NCBI GenBank assembly: GCA_009840635.1
Contig: VXNL01000098.1
Location: 1-64,000 of the forward strand
Reading direction: 5' to 3'
Length of the DNA: 64,000 nt
From: Acidobacteriota bacterium
GTDB taxonomy: Bacteria; Acidobacteriota; Vicinamibacteria; Marinacidobacterales; Marinacidobacteraceae
Position 1 is the stretch's first letter; each line of letters opens with the position of its first letter. The position numbers were made by a program, and so were the translations under genes. Below, piece by piece: positions 38,488-45,962 of the stretch. The notes under the pieces are model-generated. The model did no database searches and was not told the DNA's origin. It worked only from the letters and a program-made list of their open reading frames with translations.

Positions 38488-40431
38488 ATGTTCCCGTCCC
38501 GAGGCGCCGCGGTCACGGCTGCGCTCCTGGTGGCAACCGTCTGGGGTTGCGGAGATGAGGGAGGTCCTCCAGAGTCCCCATCCCGGTCGGCGGAAACGCC
38601 CCGGACACCGCTCGCGGACCCGGACGAGGGCGTGGGCGCCGATGTCTGTTCCGCCTGTCACGCGGACATCGTGCTGGCCCAGGCGGAACATCCCATGGCG
38701 CAAACCGCGGGCGTGGTGACCCAAGCGACGCGCGACCGCTGGTTCTCGGACGAGATGCTGGCGCGGGCGATTTCCTGGCCGGCGGAGATCGGCGCCCAGC
38801 CGGCCTACGAAATCCAGGCCGACGGAAGAGTCCGGTTCACCGCCCCGGGCGGCGATCCGCCGGAGGTCCCGGTGGACGCCGTTTTCGGCTCGGGACTTCG
38901 GGGCCTCACCCCCGTTTCGTTCGCGGCCGGGCGCCGACTGCGCGAACTCCGGCTCTCCTTCTCGCACGCCCGAGACGGCTGGTTCCCGACTCCCGGGGGC
39001 GAAGAGGACGAAGACGCGTTGGGCAACCTCGACACGGCCGAAGAGAGCGCGAACTGCATCGGCTGCCACGCCACCGCGCTCGCGTGGGAGGAAGACGGCC
39101 GATTCGACCCGCACGGGGCGGTGCTGGGCGTCTCCTGCGAGCGCTGCCACGGCTCCGGCATCGCCCATGTGGAGGCCCAATCGGGCGGCGGCGATCCGGG
39201 CTCCATCTTCCACCCGGGACGACTCGCGCCCGCGGATCAGGTCGCCTTCTGCGGTCAGTGCCACCGGCAACCGACCGATTTCGAGCCGCGCGAGATCCTG
39301 GCCCGCGATCCGCTGTTGGCGCGGCACGCCGGGGCGAGCCTGATGATGAGCGCCTGTTTCCGCGAGTCCGCTCCCGAAACCACCATCACGTGCACCGAGT
39401 GCCACGACCCTCATCTGCCTGACCCCGCCGGACCGGTCCGGACTCGCGCCGTCTGCTCCCGCTGCCACGAGGACATCCCGTCGCTCCACCGGCAAACCGT
39501 GGTCACGGCCGAGTCCGACTGCGCCGGGTGCCACCTGCCGACCGAGAGCGAGGCGTTTCACGGCACTCCGTTCACCGACCACTGGATCCGGCTGCCCGGA
39601 GACCCGCCGACCCCCGCCTCGGCTGCCGGCCGCCGGGAACTCGCCTGGCTCGAGGAGCTCTACCAACGTCGGATTCCCGAGGAGAACCCTCCCGCCAAGG
39701 CGGCTCGCATCCGGGCCGGGCTCGCCGAGCTCCTCCATGTCCGTGGCGCCCGTGGCGAGGCGCAGGCGCTGCTCCGAGACGCTCTCGATCTCGGCGCCGA
39801 CTATGAGACCCGTCTGAAAGCCGGCGCGCTGTTTCGGGACGGAGGGCGCATCCCCGAAGCCCTGTCCCTCTTCCGGGAAGCGGCGGGGGAGCAGCCCCGT
39901 ACGCCGCATGCCCACTACGAACTGGGCGAGACGCTGCTTCAGTCGGGCGATTTCGCGAGCGCCGTCGGTCCGCTCACGATCGCGGCGGAGCTGAGCGCGG
40001 ATTCCGCCGGCGTGCACGCCGCGCTGGGCGCCGCCCTCCACGGCGCCGACCGGCCGGCTGAAGCGGTCGCTGCATTCCGGGACGCACTTCGGATCGAAGC
40101 CGAACTTCCGGCGGCGCTCGGCCCCCTCGCCGGGATCCTCGCGGCCCATCCGCGGCGCGATCTCCGCGACCCGGCAGAGGCAGTTCGGCTCGCCGAGCGG
40201 CTTGCGGGGCAGTTCTCGTTCCAGGAACCGCGCTCGCTGGACCTTCTTGGGGCGGCGCTCGCTGCGGCGGGGGACTTCACCGGCGCGATGCAGGCTGCAG
40301 AACGCGCCGCCAACCTGGCTACGAACGCCGGGGCCGCCGCAGATGCCGCGGCATTTTCGCAACGCCTGGCGCTTTATCGGGCCGGCCGCCCGTATGTGGG
40401 CCCGCTGCCGACGACCGACGTTCGTCCCTGA
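38488..40431 (+). CDS. Seven-haem cytochrome c lipoprotein with C-terminal TPR domain
   Basis: About 647 residues from the ATG at 38488 (a GTG at 38461 sits in the terminator tail and is less likely). A lipobox with Cys21 (VWGC) indicates lipid anchoring. Seven CxxCH haem-binding motifs follow (CSACH, CIGCH, CERCH, CGQCH, CTECH, CSRCH, CAGCH) between residues 54 and 350. Several TPR repeats fill 380-620. Cytochrome c554/c'-like proteins with TPR tails are electron carriers or redox enzymes at the cell surface or periplasm. The partner and substrate are not evident; no other redox gene lies nearby. Confidence 0.88.
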   Translation: MFPSRGAAVTAALLVATVWGCGDEGGPPESPSRSAETPRTPLADPDEGVGADVCSACHADIVLAQAEHPMAQTAGVVTQATRDRWFSDEMLARAISWPAEIGAQPAYEIQADGRVRFTAPGGDPPEVPVDAVFGSGLRGLTPVSFAAGRRLRELRLSFSHARDGWFPTPGGEEDEDALGNLDTAEESANCIGCHATALAWEEDGRFDPHGAVLGVSCERCHGSGIAHVEAQSGGGDPGSIFHPGRLAPADQVAFCGQCHRQPTDFEPREILARDPLLARHAGASLMMSACFRESAPETTITCTECHDPHLPDPAGPVRTRAVCSRCHEDIPSLHRQTVVTAESDCAGCHLPTESEAFHGTPFTDHWIRLPGDPPTPASAAGRRELAWLEELYQRRIPEENPPAKAARIRAGLAELLHVRGARGEAQALLRDALDLGADYETRLKAGALFRDGGRIPEALSLFREAAGEQPRTPHAHYELGETLLQSGDFASAVGPLTIAAELSADSAGVHAALGAALHGADRPAEAVAAFRDALRIEAELPAALGPLAGILAAHPRRDLRDPAEAVRLAERLAGQFSFQEPRSLDLLGAALAAAGDFTGAMQAAERAANLATNAGAAADAAAFSQRLALYRAGRPYVGPLPTTDVRP

Positions 40432-40539
40432 CCACGGACCGAGGCGTTTCCCGCCGCGCGCTGCATACCGGCACCCGGGTACACTGCGAAACCCGGTCAG
40501 CCGGGGGGCTGACCTCGAACCTCCCCAAGGAGCAACACG

Positions 40540-41658
40540 ATGCGCGATGTGAAGATCCCTCTGATTGCAGGTGCCTTGGCGCTGGGCGCCTACGGCTGTG
40601 GCAGCGCCACGGCCCCCGAGATGGAGGAACCGGCCGGAAGCCCCGATCTGGTGCAGCGGAACCTGCCGAATCCGAACCCGGTGGTCATCACCCAGTGGGC
40701 CGATCTCCCGGACGGGCGGACCTGGGGTTCCACGGCCGGTGTGGACATCGGCCCGGACGGCCACGTCTGGGTCTACGACCGCTGCGGTGCGAACGCGCTG
40801 GCAGGCGGCTGCGAGGAAAACCCTGACGTCAATCCGATTCTGAAGTACGACCGCCACACCGGCGAACTCCTCGCGGAGTTCGGCGCCGGGCTCTTCGTGC
40901 TCCCGCACGGGCTGCACGTGGACGATGACGGCAACGTCTGGGTGACCGATTCCCAGGGGAACGAGGCCGGTACCAAGGGCCACCAGGTCATCAAGTTCAC
41001 CCCCGAGGGTGAAGAGTTGATGCGCCTCGGGATCGCCGGCCAGCCAGGGACCGGCCCCGGCCAGCTCCACGAGCCCTGCGACGTGATCACGGCGCCGAAC
41101 GGCGACATCTTCGTTTCCGACGGCCACAGCGGCCAGAGCCTGGACCCGCCGGAAGGGCGCACCGGACGCATGCTCAAGTACGACTCGGAAGGCAACTTCA
41201 TCAAGGAGTGGGGCATCATCGGCTTCCGACCCGGCCAGTTCCGCACGCCCCACGGGGTGGAGTTCGATTCCCAGGGACGGCTATTCGTGGCCGACCGGGG
41301 CAACCACCGGATCCAGATCTTCGACCAGGACGGGAACCTGCTGGACATCTACTACCAGTTCAGCCGGATCAGCGGGCTGTTCATCACCGACGACGACATG
41401 CTCTACGCGATCGATTCCGAGTCCACGGAGACGAACCATTACGGGTGGCTGAACGGGATCCGCATCGGCCACGCGAGCGAGGACAAGGTGACGGCCTTCA
41501 TTCCTCCGCACTACCCCGCTGAGGGACGAGTGCTGCAGGGAGTTGCCGGCGAGGGCGTCGCGGTGGATGAGGACGGGAACGTGTTCGTCGCGGAGGGGCC
41601 GGCGTCACGTCCGACCGCGGGTGGGGGCCTGACAAAGTACGAACGCGCCCCGGAGTAG
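40540..41658 (+). CDS. NHL-repeat beta-propeller lipoprotein
   Basis: 372 residues with a lipobox (LGAYGC, Cys20). The body is a six-bladed propeller of NHL type with repeated (L/V)xVDDDGNVWVTDSQGN, APNGDIFVSDGH and FDSQGRLFVADRGNHRIQIF strands. Similar proteins include peptidyl-alpha-hydroxyglycine amidating lyase-like and other envelope binding proteins; no catalytic assignment is possible. A ccaaggagcaa ribosome site precedes the ATG. It is 108 bp after the cytochrome gene and converges on mazF with only 20 bp between stops. Confidence 0.85.
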   Translation: MRDVKIPLIAGALALGAYGCGSATAPEMEEPAGSPDLVQRNLPNPNPVVITQWADLPDGRTWGSTAGVDIGPDGHVWVYDRCGANALAGGCEENPDVNPILKYDRHTGELLAEFGAGLFVLPHGLHVDDDGNVWVTDSQGNEAGTKGHQVIKFTPEGEELMRLGIAGQPGTGPGQLHEPCDVITAPNGDIFVSDGHSGQSLDPPEGRTGRMLKYDSEGNFIKEWGIIGFRPGQFRTPHGVEFDSQGRLFVADRGNHRIQIFDQDGNLLDIYYQFSRISGLFITDDDMLYAIDSESTETNHYGWLNGIRIGHASEDKVTAFIPPHYPAEGRVLQGVAGEGVAVDEDGNVFVAEGPASRPTAGGGLTKYERAPE

Positions 41659-41678
41659 TCCCCAAGGCTCTCGCCGTT

Positions 41679-42020
41679 TCAGGAAAGCAGGGCGTTCAGC
41701 TTGCCCAGCGTCTCGGTGACCACTTGGCGCGGGGCGACGGCCGCCAACGTCAGGCCCCGCGCCCGCCAATCGAGGCTGCGTACCTGATCCGCCAGAACGA
41801 CGCCTCCGATTGGCCCGCCTGACGGAAGCTCCACTTCGAAGGGATATCCCTTCACCGTGGAGGTGATCGGAACGAACAGGGCGACGCTTGATTGCTCGTT
41901 GTATTCCCTTGGACTCAGGACGAGCGCCGGGCGATGGCCCGCCTGTTCGTGCCCGGCGTGCGGGTTGAAGTTCAACCAGACGAGATCGCCCCGGTCGGGA
42001 ACGTGAGGATCGCCTACCAC
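41679..42020 (-). CDS. mazF: MazF/PemK-family endoribonuclease toxin
   Basis: 113 residues with family signatures near the N-terminus (PDRGDLVWLNFNPHAGHEQ) and HRPALVLSPREYN, then VPITSTVKGYPFEV and VLADQVRSLDW. MazF cleaves mRNA at short sequences when not neutralised by MazE. The start overlaps the end of mazE by 7 bases, giving antitoxin-first order. Confidence 0.95.
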   Translation of the reverse strand: MVGDPHVPDRGDLVWLNFNPHAGHEQAGHRPALVLSPREYNEQSSVALFVPITSTVKGYPFEVELPSGGPIGGVVLADQVRSLDWRARGLTLAAVAPRQVVTETLGKLNALLS

Positions 42021-42253
42021 TCTTCCGTGCCCTCGGTTGCACCCCAGTCCGTCTCACCGTGGCGATTGTCCGCGGTGATGCCGGCCACCAGTTCCCTGAG
42101 GTCGTAGCGCCGCTTGCGAAGGATCACCTCGTCCCGGCGCGGGACGAGTTCAACGACCGCCCCTTCGCGCACGCCCCATTGTTCGGCGACGGGCTTGGGA
42201 ATCCGGATCGCGAGGCTTGCACCCCAGCGCGAGACGGTCGTTCGAGCACCCAT
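42014..42253 (-). CDS. mazE: MazE-type AbrB/SpoVT antitoxin
   Basis: 79 residues. An N-terminal swapped-hairpin AbrB domain (VSRWGASLAIRIPKPVAEQW, VREGAVVELVPRRDEVILRKR) binds DNA; the acidic C-terminus (ADNRHGETDWG) is the toxin-binding tail. It precedes and overlaps mazF. The palindrome at 42267-42287 is a good candidate for its own operator. Confidence 0.95.
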   Translation of the reverse strand: MGARTTVSRWGASLAIRIPKPVAEQWGVREGAVVELVPRRDEVILRKRRYDLRELVAGITADNRHGETDWGATEGTEEW

Positions 42254-42266
42254 GGATTTGGCCTTG

Positions 42267-42287
42267 GGGATATCTAAAGTATATCCC
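42267..42287 (-). promoter_or_regulatory. Palindromic mazEF operator overlapping a -10 box
   Basis: A perfect 7-bp inverted repeat (gggatat and atatccc with a 7-bp centre) lies 14-34 bp upstream of the mazE ATG. On the minus strand the sequence contains TATACT, a likely -10 element. This fits autorepression by MazE/MazEF. Confidence 0.65.
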
Positions 42288-42356
42288 TGATTGCTAAACG
42301 GGCGCAGTTTCTTCTCACCCGGCGGAGCCGTCCTGCGGGTTGGCGATCCGCGATTC

Positions 42357-42400
42357 CGCCCGCCTCCGGCGGGCTGTGCCGGCTGGAGGCCGGCGCTCCA
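42357..42400. repeat. REP-like double hairpin, copy 4
   Basis: gcccgcctccggcgggc is followed by tgtgccggctggaggccggc and gctcca, in inverse orientation to the copy at 58.5 kb. It lies between mazE and the terminator of receptor 4. Confidence 0.6.
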
Positions 42401-42407
42401 GGCAGAA

Positions 42408-42435
42408 GGCCCGCCGCCCCGAAGGGCGACGGGCC
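42408..42435 (-). terminator. Terminator hairpin of receptor 4
   Basis: A 12-bp stem (ggcccgtcgccc with gggcggcgggcc, one mismatch) with a ttcg loop lies 26 bp after the minus-strand stop. The T-tract that follows is poor. It matches the stronger hairpin after receptor 5. Confidence 0.7.
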
Positions 42436-42460
42436 TTGAAGGTGCTGGAGCTGGGAGATC

Positions 42461-45385
42461 CTAGAACGTCAGGCGGGCGCTGAGGCCGATGGTGCGGCCC
42501 TGGATCCACTCGATCGGTTCGCGATAGGCGGACCCGACCCGCATGTTGAAGTTGGTTTCGGTGGCGTCGTTGAGGGCGTTGAAGACGTCGAGCATGAGCT
42601 GAACCTCCGCCCGACCGTCCAGCGAGAAGGTCTTGTCCACGCGGAAGTCGAGGATCGTCACGGTATCGGAACGCCGCTCGTCGAGATTGTCGAGAAAGAT
42701 GCGCTGCGAGCCGACGTTCGGCACCGCGATCGACAGGATGGGGGACCAGTTGTAGCCGCTCACGAGGCGCAGGGTGGCGGCCGTGCCGATGTCGTAGGGG
42801 AACACGTAGCGGCCGGCGGTCTTGGCCTGCCAGTTCGAGAGGTCCTGCACGAGGGGTACCGGGCCGTACGAGTAGTGCCAGTCTACGTTGATCGGATCCG
42901 TCGTCAGGGGGCTCGTGGATTCGTTGTTGCTGCGCCGGGCCTCGTGGCGCCACTGGTAGTCGAAGTAGGCATTCCAGAAGAAGTTGTTCCGAAAGCGGCG
43001 GTTGACGCCGACGGACACCGTCGTCCAGTTCCACTCGCTTTGGTCCAGGGGCGTATTCGCGATCCGCTCGACGCTGGTCGGGGCACCGTCGGGCAACCCG
43101 TTCACCGTCAGCGTCGTTCCGCCGAAGCCCGCCGATTCGCAGGCCGCCGGACACGGAACCGTCACCGAGTTCGTGAGCGTCCCGACGCGAGCCACGTTCA
43201 GCGGCGCGTCGGTCCCGAGCCCGAGAACGTGCCCGGTCTGCCGCTTGTGAACGACCGAGGCGCGCACGCCCAGGTCACTGCCAACCTGGTGCTCCGCGGA
43301 CAGGCTGAACTCGTCCACGTGCGGGACCTCCAGGTTCGGATCCAGCTCGGTCCCCACCGGAGCGCTTCTCTCGATTCCGAGGCCGGCGCCGGTGGATCCG
43401 GAAACGCGCTCGCCGAGTTCGTTCACCCCGTCGAACAGGCCGTTCTGGTTCTGGTCAAGGAACTTGTACACGACGTTCTTGTTTCCGCCCGGGTTCGAGT
43501 TCGGCATGCCCGTGTTCATGTTGTTGTAGTACCGACCCCAGTAACCCTTCACGACGGAACGGCCCTCGCCGGTGACGTCGAGCGTGAAGCCGGCGCGCGG
43601 GGCGACGTTCCACCAGTTGATGACGTCCGCACCGGGCACCTGGCCGCCTTCACCGAAGAGCAGGGGCAGAGCCGCCGCCACGTTCGGATCCACGTCGGCG
43701 ATCTCGCGGAGGCAGCCGAGCGCCGCGTCGCAGGGGCCGCCCGGCACGTTGTTCGATTCCAGATAGGCCATGAACTGCGAACCGACGCGGACTCCGGCGT
43801 TCACCGTGAGGCGGTCGTTGATGGTCCACACGTCCTGGAGGTAGAAGTCGTAGTGGGTGTTCCGGTCGTAGTTGAAGTTCGGGAAGCTCTCGAAGCGGAT
43901 TTCGTCCACGTTGTGAGGGCGCGCCGGGTCCTGCCCGCTGTCGTCGAGGTAGCGCACCGCGCCCGAGTTCGCGTTCCAGCCGAACTGACGCTCGTCGATC
44001 TGCCAGTCCCAGCCGAACTTGAGGTCGTGGCTGCCGCTCGCCGTCGGGAGGTAGTAGTTGAACTGGCCGGTCGAGTGCGGCTTCCAGCGATTGAACGTGA
44101 ACGGCCTCCAGCCGGCGCCGGACCAGATGTTCGTACCTTCGTCGAGCCGCGGCGGCTGGGACGCGGGATCCACCGCCGGGGTCATCGGCCAGCCAAAGCC
44201 GAAGTGGTTCACCTGGATGTTGCTGTAGAGCCGATCGCTCCACACCCGCTGCCACTCGGCCTTGTGGAGCCAGGTCCAGGAGTCCTGGGCGAGAATGGAC
44301 TCGGCCGGGCGGTTCGAGGACAGCCCCCGGAAGGGCTTCTGCTTGAGCGACCAGTGGTGGAAGGTGATGAACTGGTCCCGGTCGGTGATCTGCCAGTTCG
44401 CCTTCACCGTGAACATGTCGAAGTCGCCGAGGTCGGTCCCTTCCGATTCGGGCTGCCCGGAGATGATCCGGTCGATGACGAACCGGTTGTAGGCGGCGTA
44501 GAACCACGCCTTGTCGCGCACGATCGGGCCGCCGAGGTCGAGGTGCGCCTCGTAGAACTCGATCACCGGCGCCGAGGTGCCGCCCCGGCTCTCGAGATCG
44601 GAGGTGATGTTGTCGTTGATCCACTCCGGCGGCTCGTAGGCGAAGTGCTCGGTCCCCGAGAAATCGTTGCCTCCGCTCTTCCAGACCGCGTTCACCTGTG
44701 CGCCCGGGGTGGACATCTCGACGTCCGCGCCCTGCGCGGACACCTGGAACTCGCCGATCGCGTAGTAGTCGTAGTAGCCGCCGGCGCCGCCGGTGCCTTC
44801 GGTGGTGTTGACCCCGTCGTTGATGATCCGGTTCTGGTTACGGACCCCGAAGGTCTCGTAGCCGGACTGCTGGCTCTTGTGAGAGCCGCCCACGTCGTAG
44901 CCGCGCATCCGCACGCCCGGGCTCTGCTGGAGCACCGCCCACATGTCGGTGGCCGAAGGAACGTCCTCAAGCTGGGTCGTGTCGAAGGTCGCCGATACTC
45001 CGGTGGACTTCACGTCCACGACGGGGGATTCACCCGTCACCGTGACCGTCTCCGCCACCGTCGCGATATCCATGGTGGCGTTGATCTCGAAGGTCGAACC
45101 GCCAACCACCGTGACGTCCTCGAACACGACGGTCTGGAAGCCGTCCAATTCGAAGGTCAGGTTGTAGCTGCCGCCGACGAGCTGCGCGAACCGGTAGGAC
45201 CCGTCGACGTCGGTCGTCGCGCTGCGGGACGAGACGAGTTCTTCGGACGTCAGGGTAACGGTCGCTCCGGGTAGCGCGAGGCCCTGCGCGTCGTTTGCGA
45301 CGCCTTCGAGGCGTCCGTAGATCTGCTGGGACACGGCCGAAGTCGGCCACGCCACCAGCAGCGTAAAGAGAAGGATTCTTTTCAT
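42461..45385 (-). CDS. TonB-dependent receptor with carboxypeptidase-regulatory-like domain (paralogue 4)
   Basis: 974 residues from the ATG at 45385, preceded by ccaaggagg; the frame is open 15 codons further, but that ATG has no ribosome site. A signal peptide ends TSAVSQQ. The regulatory-like domain has YGRLEGVANDAQGLALPGA, the plug has YDVGGSHKSQQSGYETFGVR, and the barrel ends SARLTF. It is much closer to paralogue 5 than to 1-3. Compared with 2 and 3 it has extra loop cysteines (VPCPAACESAG). It probably imports the same class of nutrient as its sisters. Confidence 0.92.
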   Translation of the reverse strand: MKRILLFTLLVAWPTSAVSQQIYGRLEGVANDAQGLALPGATVTLTSEELVSSRSATTDVDGSYRFAQLVGGSYNLTFELDGFQTVVFEDVTVVGGSTFEINATMDIATVAETVTVTGESPVVDVKSTGVSATFDTTQLEDVPSATDMWAVLQQSPGVRMRGYDVGGSHKSQQSGYETFGVRNQNRIINDGVNTTEGTGGAGGYYDYYAIGEFQVSAQGADVEMSTPGAQVNAVWKSGGNDFSGTEHFAYEPPEWINDNITSDLESRGGTSAPVIEFYEAHLDLGGPIVRDKAWFYAAYNRFVIDRIISGQPESEGTDLGDFDMFTVKANWQITDRDQFITFHHWSLKQKPFRGLSSNRPAESILAQDSWTWLHKAEWQRVWSDRLYSNIQVNHFGFGWPMTPAVDPASQPPRLDEGTNIWSGAGWRPFTFNRWKPHSTGQFNYYLPTASGSHDLKFGWDWQIDERQFGWNANSGAVRYLDDSGQDPARPHNVDEIRFESFPNFNYDRNTHYDFYLQDVWTINDRLTVNAGVRVGSQFMAYLESNNVPGGPCDAALGCLREIADVDPNVAAALPLLFGEGGQVPGADVINWWNVAPRAGFTLDVTGEGRSVVKGYWGRYYNNMNTGMPNSNPGGNKNVVYKFLDQNQNGLFDGVNELGERVSGSTGAGLGIERSAPVGTELDPNLEVPHVDEFSLSAEHQVGSDLGVRASVVHKRQTGHVLGLGTDAPLNVARVGTLTNSVTVPCPAACESAGFGGTTLTVNGLPDGAPTSVERIANTPLDQSEWNWTTVSVGVNRRFRNNFFWNAYFDYQWRHEARRSNNESTSPLTTDPINVDWHYSYGPVPLVQDLSNWQAKTAGRYVFPYDIGTAATLRLVSGYNWSPILSIAVPNVGSQRIFLDNLDERRSDTVTILDFRVDKTFSLDGRAEVQLMLDVFNALNDATETNFNMRVGSAYREPIEWIQGRTIGLSARLTF

Positions 45386-45506
45386 GCTGCTGTTCCTCCT
45401 TGGGGATCCGGAGCATGGAGTTGGAAACATGCGGCCGGAGGCAGCAACGGCGGGACCAGGCAGGGCGGACGGGAACGTCCCGCTCTTTAAATCCTTCTAA
45501 ATAGGC
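45386..45506 (-). promoter_or_regulatory. Leader and promoter region of receptor 4, conserved with receptor 5
   Basis: Reading on the minus strand, this leader shares blocks with the one before receptor 5: tttagaa-nga-ntta at the far end, ggtcc(c/g)-ccgttgct in the middle, ccggc, and ccatgctcc before the ribosome site. The homology outside the coding frame suggests a shared promoter or mRNA leader control. Confidence 0.45.
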
Positions 45507-45909
45507 GTCTTACGTGGTTCTATGCGGCGTCCGAAGTTCGAGGAATGCATCGCCGCCTTCGCCTCGTTGGACATGACCGAGGCGTTCGGTTGGTCAGGCA
45601 TTCAGAAAATGGACCGACGTTCATTTTGATGATCCACGAGAGCAGCGTTCGTTGAATCTCGTCCGCCACGAGTAGCCGCGCCGCCCGGACTCGGCTGCGC
45701 GGTGTTCGGCGTCGAGTAGCGGGCCAAAAGGCGCGTACTCGCGCTCCAGCCCCCGCATTTCGCCCAGGTCCGGGTGTCGGGGAGTGTTCCGATGAAGTCA
45801 CCGGCGCCACGGGCGCCAGTCGGATGTCTGCCACGGCGCCCGCTTCCTTGGCCACCACGGGAATCCACACAGAGTGGCTACGGCACCATCCGCAAGGTAC
45901 AAAGCGAAA
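45507..45909. other. Intergenic region between receptors 4 and 5
   Basis: About 400 bp with only short overlapping open frames on both strands and no ribosome sites or recognisable domain. I support no gene here. The composition is slightly less GC-rich and codon structure is lost, so it could be the remains of a decayed small gene. Confidence 0.4.
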
Positions 45910-45937
45910 GGCCCGCCGCCCCGAAGGGCGGCGGGCC
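45910..45937 (-). terminator. Rho-independent terminator after receptor 5
   Basis: A perfect 12-bp stem (ggcccgccgccc with gggcggcgggcc) and ttcg loop are followed on the minus strand by tttcgctttg. It lies 25 bp after the receptor 5 stop. Confidence 0.85.
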
Positions 45938-45962
45938 TTGAAGGTGCTTGAGCTAGGAGATC

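Noticed and set aside
45520-45900. Short overlapping frames between receptors 4 and 5, thought of as a small toxin gene remnant
   Set aside because: No ribosome site, no motif and no consistent frame; left as intergenic.
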